A stretch of 64,000 nucleotides of DNA from Streptomyces sp. CBMA29 (GCF_014596445.1 NZ_MECL01000074.1:1-64000), one strand, 5' to 3'; positions 31,713 through 42,291 are shown, counted from the first letter of the stretch. Translations and numbers: made by a program. Notes: generated by a model not told the origin, from the sequence alone.

Positions 31713-32570
31713 ATGGGTGAGGAGACCGTCCGCCGCGAGCCGTTGCGGACCGAGCCCGCCGCCGCGTACCGCTCCACCTTCGCGCCCTCCGCCCCTGAGC
31801 CGGTACTCGGCGAGCCGCTGCCCGCGGGCTGGGAGGGGATCTGCTTCCCCTTCGACGCGGCCTTCGCCGACCTGCGCCCCGACGGCTCGCCCGGCGCCGA
31901 CGGCACGGTGCCCGACCCCGGCCTGCCCCGGCGCATGTACGCCGGTGAGGACACCCGCTTCCTGCGGCCCCTGCGCTACGGCGACACGGTCGAACAGCGC
32001 ACCACGCCCGGGGCCGTGACCCGCAAGCGCGGCCGGGCCGGGGAACTGGTCTTCGCCGACATCGAGCGGGCCTACCTGGTGGACGGCGCCGTCGCGGTCA
32101 CGAGCACCTGGCACGACGTGTTCCTGCCCGCGAGCGACCCCGCTGCCGCGCCCGCCGACGTACCCGCGGGCGAGGCCGAGCGGTGGGACTGGTCGCGGCG
32201 GGCGACCCTGGACAGCCGACAGCTCTTCCGGTACTCGGCGCTGACCTTCAACACCCACCGGGTGCACTACGACCGGGCCTGGGCGCAGGACGTCGAGGGC
32301 CTGCCCGACCTGCTGGTGCACGGCCCCCTGATGCGCGTGCTCCTGCTCGACTTCGTGACGCGCTCACTGCCCGGCCGCACGATCCGCGAGTTCTCGATGC
32401 GCTCGGTCTCGCCCGCGTTCGTCGACCGGCCGGTGACCCTGGTCGGACGCGAGGACGCCGACGGCGTCCGGGTCCGCGTCCTGGACGCCGCCCACCGCCC
32501 GCTCGCCCGCGGCCTTGCTCGTACGCAAGCGCCCTCCGGGCGACGACCAGACCTTGCGGACACGCCCTAG
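31713..32570 (+). CDS. MaoC/FAS1-like acyl-CoA dehydratase
   Basis: A 285-residue hotdog-fold protein of the HTD2/mesaconyl-C4-CoA hydratase type. The first hotdog half carries RRMYAGEDTRFLRPLRYGD; the second carries the hydratase motif LTFNTHRVHYDRAWA followed by LPDLLVHGPLM. It should hydrate or dehydrate a branched or dicarboxylic enoyl-CoA; 3-methylglutaconyl-CoA would fit the neighbouring HMG-CoA genes. It begins two bases after the CoA transferase and its TAG stop overlaps the convergent PucR gene's stop, within the 17-base repeat. Confidence 0.83.
   Translation: MGEETVRREPLRTEPAAAYRSTFAPSAPEPVLGEPLPAGWEGICFPFDAAFADLRPDGSPGADGTVPDPGLPRRMYAGEDTRFLRPLRYGDTVEQRTTPGAVTRKRGRAGELVFADIERAYLVDGAVAVTSTWHDVFLPASDPAAAPADVPAGEAERWDWSRRATLDSRQLFRYSALTFNTHRVHYDRAWAQDVEGLPDLLVHGPLMRVLLLDFVTRSLPGRTIREFSMRSVSPAFVDRPVTLVGREDADGVRVRVLDAAHRPLARGLARTQAPSGRRPDLADTP
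32554..32570 (-). repeat. Second copy of the 17-bp PucR-end sequence
   Basis: TTGCGGACACGCCCTAG again, here serving two convergent genes: TAG 32568-32570 ends the dehydratase and CTA 32567-32569 is the stop of the PucR gene on the other strand. Confidence 0.8.
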
Positions 32571-34507
32571 GAACGGCGCAGCCGCTCGGCGATCTCGTCC
32601 AGCCGGACGGCGAGCGAGAGCCGGAAGAACAGCTCGTCGTCGCGCCAGCCCTCGCCCAGGAGCCGGGTCAGCCGTTCGATCCGCTGGAGGATCGTGTTGG
32701 TGTGGAAGCCCAGCTCCCGGCCGGTCCTGGTCGGGCTCGACTGATTGCGTACGAAGGCGCGCAGGGTGGCGAGCAGGTCCGTACCGTGCTCGGCGTCGTA
32801 GCGCCGTACCGGCCCCACCATCGTGTCGAGATACGCGGTCAGGGCGGCGGGGTCGGGCTCGAAGACCGCCGCGTAGGGGTGGTAGTCCTCGGCCCGCGCC
32901 GCGAGGTCGCCCGCCCCCAGGGCCTGGAGCAGCCGGACGGTGCGCCGCGCCGTCACGGCCGCCGCGGGCAGGTCACCGGCCGTCGCGGCGCTCACCGACA
33001 GCACCGGGACCGACAGCGCCTCGCGCAGCTGGTCGTGGAGCCGCTGGACGGTGACGCCGGGCTGCCGGGACGACAGGGCGACGGCGACGTTGCCGCCGTA
33101 CTCGCCCACCAGCGCCCGGCTGTGCAGCGGACCGAGTAGCGTCCGGGTCGCCTGCGGCCGGTGCTCGCCCGGCACGGCGAAGAGCACGAGGGTGTCGAGG
33201 TCCTGGACGGGGACGCGCAACCGCTTGGCCCGGCGCACCGCGTCGCGCCGGCGGTCGGGCGAGCCGTCCAGCAGATCGGCCAGCAACTCGCCCTGCCTGC
33301 GGTGCTCCGCGTCCGAGACGGCCTGCCGCTGCATGGCCAGGAGCGTGCCGACCTGCGCCCCCCGCTCGACGGTCCGCAGGTCGACGGAGCTGAGCGGGAA
33401 ACCGCCCGTACCGAGCAGCACGGCGCCGAAGTAGTACGAGCCGGTCGTCAGGGCGGCGACCGCCCCGATGTCCCCGCCGTCCTCGACCAGGACGCAGCGG
33501 CCCGAGTCATGGCTGGCCCGTACGGCGTCGGCGACCGGTGACGCGCGGCGCACCGCGTCGGCCGACAGGGCGCGCCCGGCCGTCACGATCACCTCGCCGT
33601 ACTCGTCCACGACGGCCACCGCGCGGTCCAGGGCCTCGGCGAGCTTCTCGGCGATCGGCGAGAAGCCGCTGTCCTCCAGCACGGACCGGATGAGCTGCTG
33701 ATGCACCGCGTTGGCGCGGTCGCGCTCGACCAAGTGCTCCCTCAGCAGCTCCAGCGCGTCGCGCGCCTCCTCCTGGGAGCGCTGGAGGCGCTGGAGCCGC
33801 TGCGCGGTCTGGAGCACCACCGAGGCGTGGTTGGCGAGCGCCGAGAGCAGCGCGACCTGCTCGGGAGTGAAGGCGTGCTCGTCGCGGGTCCCGACGAACA
33901 GCACCCCCAGGACGTCCTCGTCGGAGAGCAGCGGCACGCCGAGGAGCGAGACCAGGCCCTCGGCGGCGACCGCCTCGGACAGCGAGTCCTCGTGCCACCC
34001 GACGGAGTCGTCCTCGTAACGCGTCACCCACTGCGCGGCGCGGGTCTCGACCACGAGGCCGGCCAGCCCGCGGCCGGGCGGCACCACCAGGCGCTGGAAG
34101 CGCGGGCTGACCGAGCCCGCCGTCTTGCGGACCCGCAGCGTCAGGCTGGCGGCGTCGAACTCCGAGAGATACGTGACGTCGGAGTCCATCATGTCGTGCG
34201 CGCGCTCCACCAGCCGGGCCAGCAGCGCGTCGGCGTCCCGCTCCTCGGCCAGTTCCCGGGCGCTGGAGAACAGGGCGGTCAGCTCGTGCTCACGGCGGCG
34301 CAGCCGCAGGTGGTCGCGCCGCACCCCGTACAGCCGCTGCGCGGTGCCCGCCGCGGAACCGCCGGTCACGCCGAGGTCCGCGAGCGCGTCGTCCAGCCGG
34401 TAGGGGTCCACCGCCTGTTCGCCGACGGCCGCGTCCAGGACGACCGCCAGCGCCCGCGCGCGGCCGGCCGCCGTACCGCCGTCCGCCCGCTCGGCTCCGC
34501 TCTCCAC
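32567..34507 (-). CDS. GAF-domain PucR-type transcriptional regulator
   Basis: A 646-residue regulator. A GAF domain lies at about residues 85-250 (LVERAHDMMDSDVTYLSEFD, GLVSLLGVPLLSDEDVLGVLFVG), a middle CdaR-like region follows, and the C-terminal HTH_30 contains SPTRTGRELGFHTNTILQRIERL. GTG 34507 is favoured because GGAGGGA lies nine bases upstream; a GTG at 34609 would add 34 Arg/Gln-rich residues. It lies between the CoA transferase operon (convergent) and the HMG-CoA reductase operon (divergent) and is the likely activator of one or both. Confidence 0.85.
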   Translation of the reverse strand: MESGAERADGGTAAGRARALAVVLDAAVGEQAVDPYRLDDALADLGVTGGSAAGTAQRLYGVRRDHLRLRRREHELTALFSSARELAEERDADALLARLVERAHDMMDSDVTYLSEFDAASLTLRVRKTAGSVSPRFQRLVVPPGRGLAGLVVETRAAQWVTRYEDDSVGWHEDSLSEAVAAEGLVSLLGVPLLSDEDVLGVLFVGTRDEHAFTPEQVALLSALANHASVVLQTAQRLQRLQRSQEEARDALELLREHLVERDRANAVHQQLIRSVLEDSGFSPIAEKLAEALDRAVAVVDEYGEVIVTAGRALSADAVRRASPVADAVRASHDSGRCVLVEDGGDIGAVAALTTGSYYFGAVLLGTGGFPLSSVDLRTVERGAQVGTLLAMQRQAVSDAEHRRQGELLADLLDGSPDRRRDAVRRAKRLRVPVQDLDTLVLFAVPGEHRPQATRTLLGPLHSRALVGEYGGNVAVALSSRQPGVTVQRLHDQLREALSVPVLSVSAATAGDLPAAAVTARRTVRLLQALGAGDLAARAEDYHPYAAVFEPDPAALTAYLDTMVGPVRRYDAEHGTDLLATLRAFVRNQSSPTRTGRELGFHTNTILQRIERLTRLLGEGWRDDELFFRLSLAVRLDEIAERLRRS

Positions 34508-34773
34508 AGCGACCGCTCCCTCCGCGCGCCGCGCCGACTGCTGTTGCCGACTTCTGCCGCCGAACCCTGTCGTCGACCTGTGCCGCCGACCGCTGTGCGC
34601 TGCGCACACTCAGCGTGCCCTACGACGTGCTGACGGTCCATAGCGGGGGGTTCCGTGCCGTCACTAGCGTGACCAGCACCCGAGGGACGCGCCCCCGCGC
34701 GTCCCTCGGCACCACCGCTCCCGTCCTTCACCGCTCCCGCCCGTGACCGCTTCCGGAGGAAGGCCATGGCATC
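34508..34773. promoter_or_regulatory. Divergent control region for PucR gene and HMG-CoA operon
   Basis: No gene is supported in these 266 bases. GGAGGAAGG (34755-34763) is the ribosome binding site of the reductase gene. I saw no clear inverted repeat that could be named as the regulator site. Confidence 0.4.
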
Positions 34774-36038
<1,265 letters not shown>

Positions 36039-36042
<4 letters not shown>

Positions 36043-37013
36043 CCCGGTCGCCGGTCGCGCTCGGACTGCCCGCCGCCCACCGGTCGCCGGGACTGCCGCG
36101 CCGGGTGACGGTCTACGAGGTCGGCGCCCGCGACGGGCTTCAGGCCGAGCAGGCCCAGGTGCCCACCGGGGCCAAGGTCCGGATGATCCGCGACCTGGCC
36201 GCCGCCGGGCTGCCCGTGGTCGAGGCGACCAGCTTCGTCTCCCCGCGCTGGATCCCGCAGTTGGCGGACGCCGCAGATGTGCTCGCCGCGTTGCGGGAGG
36301 CGGGCGCGGACCTGAGCAGGCACCCCGTCCTGGTGCCGAACGGCCGGGGTCTTGACCGCGCCCTGGACGCCGGGGCGTCGGCCGTCGCGGTCTTCGTCAG
36401 CGCGACCGAGACCTTCGCGCGCCGCAATCTGGCGATGGGCCGCTCGGAGGCGGTCGAGGTCGCGGGAGAAGTGACCGAGCGGGCACTGGCCGCGGGTCTC
36501 CGGGTCCGCGGCTATGTCTCGATGGCCTTCGGCGATCCCTGGGAGGGGCCGGTCCGCCCGGAACGGGTCGCGGAGGTGACCCGGGACCTGGTCGACGCCG
36601 GGTGCCACGAGGTGAGCCTCGGCGACACCGTCGGCGTCGGCACACCGGGCCACGTGGGCGCGGTCCTCGCAGCGGTCGCCGAGGCGGGTGTGGCCCGCGA
36701 CCGGATCGCCCTGCACTTCCACGACACGTACGGTCAGGCCCTGGCCAACGTGCACGCGGGACTGCTCGCCGGGGTCACGACCTTCGACGCCTCGGCCGGC
36801 GGCATCGGCGGCTGCCCGTACGCGGGCTCCGCCACCGGCAACCTCGCGACGGAGGACCTGCTCTGGATGCTCACCGGTCTCGGCATCGAGACCGGGGTCG
36901 ACCTGGACGCGGCGATGCGCGCGGGGCTCCGTGTCACCGCGCTCCTCGGCCGGCCGTCCCCGTCACGGGTCGTCCAGGCCCTGGACCGCGACTGGCCGGA
37001 CGGGGACCGCTAG
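36039..37013 (+). CDS. HMG-CoA lyase
   Basis: A 324-residue HMGL-like TIM-barrel lyase that splits HMG-CoA into acetoacetate and acetyl-CoA. The N-terminal EVGARDGLQAEQ carries the catalytic Arg-Asp pair, metal ligands include LHFHDTYGQALAN, and the flexible-loop signature GGIGGCPYAGSATGN holds Cys259, the residue required in known lyases. GTG 36039 overlaps the reductase stop. The pair reductase-lyase is sufficient to convert mevalonate to central metabolites. Confidence 0.92.
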
Positions 37014-37028
37014 GGCGCGGGCGGGCGG

Positions 37029-37886
37029 TCAGTACGGGTAGAAACCCGCGCCCGTCTTGCGGCCGAGGCGGCCCGCGTCGACCATCCGCTGAAGGATCGG
37101 CGGCGCCGCGTACAGCGGCTCCTTGTACTCGGAGTACATCGAGTCGGCGATGGCGGCGACCGTGTCGAGGCCGATCAGGTCCGACAGCTTGAGCGGGCCC
37201 ATCGGGTGCGCGCAGCCCAGCTCCATGCCGTTGTCGATGTCCTCGCGGGTCGCGATGCCCGACTCGAACATCCGGATCGCGGAGAGCAGATACGGCACCA
37301 GGAGCGCGTTGACGACGAAGCCGGAGCGGTCCTGGGCCCGGATGGCGTGCTTGCCGAGCACGTCGGTGACCAGCGCCTCGGTCCGCTGGAGGGTGTCGCT
37401 GCCGGTGGTGAGCGCGGGGATCAGCTCGACCAGGCGCTGCACCGGGGCGGGGTTGAAGAAGTGGATGCCGATGACCTGGTCGGGCCGGGAGGTCGCCACG
37501 GCCAGCTTGACCAGCGGGATCGAGGAAGTGTTGGAGGCCAGGATCGCGTCCTGCCGGGTCACCACCTGGTCGAGCACCCGGAAGATGTCGATCTTGACCT
37601 GCTCGTTCTCCACCACGGCCTCGATGACCAGGTCGCGGTCGGCGAACTCGCCCAGGTCGGTGGTGAAGGTCAGCCGGGCCAGCGTCTCGTCGCGCTCCGC
37701 CTCGGTGATCTTGCCGCGCTCCGCGGCCTTGCCGAGCGAGTTCGTCAGCCGGGTGCGGCCCAGTTCCAGGGCCTCACCGGTGGTCTCCGCGACCCGGACG
37801 TCGAGCCCGGCCTTCGCGCACACCTCCGCGATGCCCGCCCCCATCTGGCCCGCGCCGACCACTCCGACGCGCTGGATGTCACTCAC
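37029..37886 (-). CDS. 3-hydroxybutyryl-CoA dehydrogenase
   Basis: A 285-residue NAD(P)-dependent dehydrogenase. The Rossmann motif is GVVGAGQMGAGIAEVCAKAG, then ASNTSSIPL, the catalytic His region GIHFFNPAPVQRLVEL, and the C-terminal domain GRLGRKTGAGFYPY. It oxidises or forms 3-hydroxybutyryl-CoA or a branched analogue in fatty acid, polyhydroxybutyrate or ethylmalonyl-CoA metabolism. It is convergent with the lyase gene, so it is not in that operon, yet its substrate class matches. A long inverted repeat lies just upstream of the start. Confidence 0.92.
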   Translation of the reverse strand: MSDIQRVGVVGAGQMGAGIAEVCAKAGLDVRVAETTGEALELGRTRLTNSLGKAAERGKITEAERDETLARLTFTTDLGEFADRDLVIEAVVENEQVKIDIFRVLDQVVTRQDAILASNTSSIPLVKLAVATSRPDQVIGIHFFNPAPVQRLVELIPALTTGSDTLQRTEALVTDVLGKHAIRAQDRSGFVVNALLVPYLLSAIRMFESGIATREDIDNGMELGCAHPMGPLKLSDLIGLDTVAAIADSMYSEYKEPLYAAPPILQRMVDAGRLGRKTGAGFYPY

Positions 37887-37904
37887 TCGTCAGCCCCTGC
37901 CGCT

Positions 37905-37957
37905 TCCGTGTACCGCTTCCGTGTACCGGACAGACGTTACCTGTGTCCGGTACACGG
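37905..37957. promoter_or_regulatory. 14-bp perfect inverted repeat and direct repeat upstream of the dehydrogenase
   Basis: CCGTGTACCGGACA (37919-37932) and TGTCCGGTACACGG (37944-37957) are perfect inverted copies around an 11-base loop. The left arm's CTTCCGTGTACCG is also repeated directly (37903-37928 region). The site is 33-71 bases upstream of the dehydrogenase start and 47 bases or more after the xyloglucanase stop. It could be an operator or a factor-independent end structure for the upstream gene; the extra direct repeat favours an operator. Confidence 0.55.
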
Positions 37958-38003
37958 GGGACCGGCCGGGTGCCGGTCCCGCGCGTACCCGAAGGAGCCG
38001 GGG

Positions 38004-40757
38004 TCAGCCCACGGAGCAGGCGGAACCGTTGAGCGAGAAGGCGGCGGGGGAGGTGTTCGTCCCCGGCGCGCTACCGGTGAAGCCGAAGGTCGCGGAGCCG
38101 CCCGCGGGCAGCACCGCCGCGTAGCTCGGCGCCGTGACCGTGACGGCCGCGCCGCTTTGCGTGTAGTCCGCGCTCCACAGCGACGTGACGGTCTGGCCGC
38201 CGGCGAAGGACCAGGCCAGCTTCCAGTTGGAGATCGCCGCCGAGCCGTTGTTCTTGACCGTGACGGACGTCTGGAAGCCGCCGGGCCAGGAATTGGTGAC
38301 GTCGTACGCCACCGAGCAGGCGCCGGAGCCGGGCGGTGTGGTCGGCGGTGTGGTCGGGGGAGTGGTGGGAGGCGTGGTGGGCGGTGTGGTCGGGGGAGTC
38401 GTGGGCGGGGTCGTCGGGGGAGTGGTCGGCGGGGTCGTACCGCCGGAGCTGTCCGAGGTGTCGCCGTAGATGATGCCGCGGCCGTTGGTCGCGATGTAGA
38501 CGCGGCCGTAGACCCTGGGGTCGCCGGTGATGGCGGTGTTGGTCACGCCGTACTGATGGGCGTTGTCGTTGATCCGCACCCAGTTCGCGCCCGCGTCGGT
38601 GGAGCGGAAGATGCCGCGGACGCCGCCGATCTTCGCGCTGGTGTAGAGCGCCTGGTAGGTCGCGCCGGGGGCGGCCTTGCCGAAGCCGATGGTGTCGGCC
38701 TCCTGCACGTTGGCCAGCTTGGTGAAGCTCGCGCCGGAGTTGGTGGAGTGCCACAGGCCGTACGCGCCGCCCGTGCTGCCGCCCACCACCCACACGTCGC
38801 CCTCGGCGCCGGGCAGCGCCTTGAGCTTGCCCGCCTCCGCGGGCAGTCCGGTGGCCGCCGTCGCGGCGAAGGTCGCGCCGCCGTCGGTGCTCACGTAGAA
38901 CTTGCCGCCGTAGACACCGTAGAACTTCTTCGGGTTGACCCGGTCGGAGCCGATGGCCGCGCCGGTCGGAATGCCGGTGGAGTCGGACCACGAACTCCCG
39001 AAGCCGACCGCGTACTTGACGCCGGTACCGGACGGGGCCCAGAGGAAGCGGCTGCCGTCGGCCGCCGCCGCGACCGTACCGCCGCCGCTGACCCCGGACG
39101 GGTCGGTGCCCGCGAACCAGTTGGCGCCGTTGTCGGTGGAGAAGGCGACGTGCGCGCCGCTGTCCGCGTTGCCGACCCTGACCATGGTGTTCGCGTTGGT
39201 GGCCGCGAAGTCCAGGCTCGTGGTGGTGGTGAAGTTGGGCTGGGTGAACATCATCGGGGGCACGGCGGTGAGGTCGGTGTGCCGGAAGCCGCCGATGTCA
39301 CCGAGCGCGCTGATCAGCGGTGCGCCGGTCGGCGGGCTGACCAGGTCCTGGACCGAGGTCTCCTCCAGGCCCTTGGCGTTGGGCTTGATGGTGAACTTCG
39401 CGCCGGTGTCCCAGTTGGTGAGGTTGTCCGTGCCGTAGACGGTGGCGCCGGTGCCGTACCACATGCGGTTGGAGTTGAACGGGTCGATCTCCAGCGACTC
39501 CGTCATCCAGCCCAGCTTGGGAGTCTCCTCCGGCGGCGACGGGTTGGCGCCCCAGCTCAGCCACGGGGACGACGAGACGTCCATCGTGTAGCGGTCGGCG
39601 CGGTTGGGGTAACTGGTGAAGTCCCAGGCCCGCGTCCAGGTCGCGCCGCTGTCGGTGCTGCGGAAGATCTGGGTGTCGGCCCACCACGAGCTGTAGCCGG
39701 TGACCATGATCGTGCCGGGGTGCTGCCGGTCGACGGTCATACCGCTGTAGCCGAAGTACGTGTCCGCGTCCGACATCGGGCTGATGTTGGTCCACGCGCC
39801 GGTCGCGGTCGCGTACCGCCACACCTGGCCCTTGGCGCCGTCGTACGGGCCGCCGGTGTCGCTGGTGGCGAGGTAGAGGTAGCCGTTCACCGCGTCCAGC
39901 ACGCCCTTGTGCGCGATGTAACCGGTGGGCTGGCCCGCCAGCCGGGACCAGGTGGCGCCGCCGTCCGTCGAGCGGTAGACGGTGTTGGCCTTGTCGGCCA
40001 CGCCCACGTAAATGGTCTGCGTGGTGGAGCCCTTGGTGCCGGTGCGCGGGTCGAAGGTCACCCACACATCGCCCTGGTTGTCGCTCTGGTAGCCGCTGCT
40101 GTCGGACGGATCGGCCACGTAGTTGCCGACGTTGGGGAAGGCGGTGACCTTCGCCCAGGTCACACCGGAGTCGGTGCTGCGCCACAGCCCGTTGCCGCTG
40201 GGCGCGGCGAAGTACAGGACGCTGTCCTTGTTGGGGTCGATGGCCAGCCGCTCGCCCATGCCGCGGCCGGGCATGTTGCCGCCGAGCTTGAACGGCAGCG
40301 CGGTCGCCGCCCAGGTCGCACCGCGGTCCGAAGAGCGCAGGATGGCACCGTTGTTGGGGTCCCAGGAGTTGGTGTACATGCCGACGGCCGCGTAGACCTT
40401 GTCGGGTGCGAGCGCGTCGGTGGCGAGGCTGACCACGCCGTTCCTGTTCCAGTCGGTCCAGCCCGCCGAATCCAGCAGCGGTGTCCAGGACTTGGCGGCC
40501 TCGTTCCAGCGGTAGGCGCCGCCGATGTCGGTCCGCGCGTAGGCGAGGTTCTTCTCCGACTGGTTGAAGACGATGCCGGGGACGAAGCCGCCGCCGTCGA
40601 TCCTGACGTTCTTCCAGGAGTACGTGTCGGCGACGGCGGCCGGTGCGGCGGCGGTGGCCGGAGCCGCGGTGGCGGTGGCGGTGACCGCGGCGACCGCGGA
40701 GGCGCCGCCTATCAGGGACAGGGCCGCGACGAGCGCGGCGAGTGGTCTGCGGAGCAT
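38004..40757 (-). CDS. Secreted GH74 xyloglucanase/endoglucanase with CBM2
   Basis: A 917-residue secreted enzyme. The signal peptide MLRRPLAALVAALSLIGG ends near an Ala-rich stretch at about residue 45. A seven-bladed propeller pair of GH74 type follows (YSWKNVRIDGGGFVPGIVFNQ; repeated RSTDGGATW motifs); catalytic Asp candidates are in ARTDIGGAY and ALGDIGGFRH. A TTPP linker of about eight repeats leads to a C-terminal CBM2 (ACSVAYDVTNSWPGGFQ to NGSACSVG) that binds crystalline cellulose. It should cleave xyloglucan or beta-1,4-glucan outside the cell. A CebR-type palindrome lies about 95 bases upstream. ATG 40757 is chosen because it begins a proper signal peptide. Confidence 0.93.
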   Translation of the reverse strand: MLRRPLAALVAALSLIGGASAVAAVTATATAAPATAAAPAAVADTYSWKNVRIDGGGFVPGIVFNQSEKNLAYARTDIGGAYRWNEAAKSWTPLLDSAGWTDWNRNGVVSLATDALAPDKVYAAVGMYTNSWDPNNGAILRSSDRGATWAATALPFKLGGNMPGRGMGERLAIDPNKDSVLYFAAPSGNGLWRSTDSGVTWAKVTAFPNVGNYVADPSDSSGYQSDNQGDVWVTFDPRTGTKGSTTQTIYVGVADKANTVYRSTDGGATWSRLAGQPTGYIAHKGVLDAVNGYLYLATSDTGGPYDGAKGQVWRYATATGAWTNISPMSDADTYFGYSGMTVDRQHPGTIMVTGYSSWWADTQIFRSTDSGATWTRAWDFTSYPNRADRYTMDVSSSPWLSWGANPSPPEETPKLGWMTESLEIDPFNSNRMWYGTGATVYGTDNLTNWDTGAKFTIKPNAKGLEETSVQDLVSPPTGAPLISALGDIGGFRHTDLTAVPPMMFTQPNFTTTTSLDFAATNANTMVRVGNADSGAHVAFSTDNGANWFAGTDPSGVSGGGTVAAAADGSRFLWAPSGTGVKYAVGFGSSWSDSTGIPTGAAIGSDRVNPKKFYGVYGGKFYVSTDGGATFAATAATGLPAEAGKLKALPGAEGDVWVVGGSTGGAYGLWHSTNSGASFTKLANVQEADTIGFGKAAPGATYQALYTSAKIGGVRGIFRSTDAGANWVRINDNAHQYGVTNTAITGDPRVYGRVYIATNGRGIIYGDTSDSSGGTTPPTTPPTTPPTTPPTTPPTTPPTTPPTTPPTTPPGSGACSVAYDVTNSWPGGFQTSVTVKNNGSAAISNWKLAWSFAGGQTVTSLWSADYTQSGAAVTVTAPSYAAVLPAGGSATFGFTGSAPGTNTSPAAFSLNGSACSVG

Positions 40758-40850
40758 GGAAAGGCGTCCTCTCCGTACGGACGCGGGCCGCGCCGGGCCC
40801 GCGCGTGCGGGTGGTGGGGGGATGGACGGTGGCGCTATACATAGGAGGTG

Positions 40851-40864
40851 TGGGAGCGCTCCCA
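40851..40864. promoter_or_regulatory. CebR-type operator
   Basis: TGGGAGCGCTCCCA is a perfect 14-base palindrome identical to the established CebR box, the cellobiose/cellotriose-responsive repressor site of streptomycetes. It lies between the divergent GH74 and GHL10 genes, with TATGTA/TATAGC -10 candidates of the GH74 promoter right beside it. Confidence 0.88.
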
Positions 40865-41016
40865 GGATGTTAGCGCTCGTGCCGACGCCCGAGAAGGGGT
40901 CGTCAACGCTCCGTCCCGGCGGGGGCCGCGCGAGGGAATGGACCGAACGGCGGGTTGCCCCGGCGCCGGAAGTCACCCATCATCGGCGGATCATGACGGA
41001 TGATCAGGAGGCACGG

Positions 41017-42291
41017 ATGGACCGGCTCACCCGCAGGACCTTCACTGTCGCGGCGGCGGGCGCGCTGGCCGCCGTCATCCCCGGCTCGGCGGCGCGGGCG
41101 GCCGAACCGTCCCTCGCCCCCCAGGGCGCACCGGGTCCCGCGGGCCACGGCGGACCCGGTGGCCACGGCCGCGACCTGCGCGGCATGTGGATCGCCTCGG
41201 TCGCCAACACCGACTGGCCCTCGGCCCCCGGACTCCCCGCCCACCAGCAACGTCAGGAACTGCTCGACCTGTTGGACACCGCGGTCGAACGGGGCCTCAA
41301 CGCCGTCGTGTTCCAGGTCCGGCCGACCGCCGACGCCTTCTGGCCGTCGGCGTACGAACCCTGGTCACGGTATCTGACGGGCACTCAGGGGCAGGACCCC
41401 GGCTGGGACCCGCTGGGCACCGCCGTACGCGAGGCGCACCGCCGCGGCCTGGAACTGCACGCCTGGTTCAACCCGTACCGCGTCTCGATGGACACCGACG
41501 TCACCAAGCTCGCCCCCACTCACCCGGCCCGCCTCCACCCCGAGTGGATCGTGCCCTTCGGCGGCAAGCTCTACTACAACCCCGGACTGCCCGAGGTCCG
41601 ACGTTTCGTGCAGGACGCGATGCTCGACGCCGTCCGCCGCTACCCCATCGACGCCGTTCACTGGGACGACTACTTCTACCCGTACCCGGTCGCCGGCCAG
41701 GTCTTCGACGACGACGCCGCCTACGCGCGGTACGGTGCCGGATTCCCCGACCGCGACGCCTGGCGGCGGGACAACACCGACCGCCTGGTGCGCGAGACCG
41801 CCGCCAGGATCAAGCGGATCAGGCCGCGTACCCAGTTCGGCATCAGCCCCTTCGGCGTCTGGCGCAACGCCGCCACGGACCCCCTCGGCTCGGCCACCAC
41901 CGCGGGCGTCCAGACCTACGACGACCTGCACGCGGACACCCGCAAGTGGGTCAGGGAGCAGTGGATCGACTACATCGTCCCCCAGGTCTACTGGAACATC
42001 GGCTTCGCGGCGGCCGACTACGCCGCCCTCGTCCCCTGGTGGTCCGACGTCGTCCGGGGCACGAACGTGCGCCTCTACATCGGCGAGGCCCTGTACAAGG
42101 TCGGCGTCGCGGGTCAGCCCGACGCCTGGCAGGACCCGGCCGAACTCACCCGCCACCTCGACTTCTGCGCCCACTACCCGCAGGTCCGCGGCAACGTCTA
42201 CTTCTCCGCCACTCAGGTCGCCGCAGACCCTCTGGGCGCGATGACCCTTGTTGCTGAGCGCTACAAGCGCCACGGTCGGAGGCGTCGTTGA
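41017..42291 (+). CDS. Secreted GHL10-type glycoside hydrolase (DUF187), hybrid 3' end
   Basis: A 424-residue protein exported by the Tat system: MDRLTRRTFTVAAAGALAA followed by an Ala-rich cleavage region. The mature part begins with a Gly/His-rich linker, then DLRGMWIASVANTDWPS, VVFQVRPTADAFWPS, LELHAWFNPYRVS, DAVHWDDYFYPYP and FGISPFGVWRN, the pattern of family 10-like hydrolases thought to act on cell-wall or plant polysaccharides. ATG 41017 follows AGGAGG. Its last 27 codons (from 42211) differ from the parallel copy at 49194 by many synonymous changes and lower third-position GC (cct, ctt, gtt, gct), which suggests the tail came with the inserted element. Confidence 0.85.
   Translation: MDRLTRRTFTVAAAGALAAVIPGSAARAAEPSLAPQGAPGPAGHGGPGGHGRDLRGMWIASVANTDWPSAPGLPAHQQRQELLDLLDTAVERGLNAVVFQVRPTADAFWPSAYEPWSRYLTGTQGQDPGWDPLGTAVREAHRRGLELHAWFNPYRVSMDTDVTKLAPTHPARLHPEWIVPFGGKLYYNPGLPEVRRFVQDAMLDAVRRYPIDAVHWDDYFYPYPVAGQVFDDDAAYARYGAGFPDRDAWRRDNTDRLVRETAARIKRIRPRTQFGISPFGVWRNAATDPLGSATTAGVQTYDDLHADTRKWVREQWIDYIVPQVYWNIGFAAADYAALVPWWSDVVRGTNVRLYIGEALYKVGVAGQPDAWQDPAELTRHLDFCAHYPQVRGNVYFSATQVAADPLGAMTLVAERYKRHGRRRR
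41979..42210 (+). repeat. 232-bp direct repeat, left copy
   Basis: Bases 41979-42210 in the GHL10 gene recur at 48962-49193 with only two mismatches (both near 42047-42057). The offset is exactly 6983 bases with no indel. Confidence 0.95.

Noticed and set aside
37206-40844. A 1212-codon plus-strand frame across the dehydrogenase and GH74 genes
   Set aside because: It is the mirror of two clearly assigned minus-strand genes and shows no domain pattern of its own.
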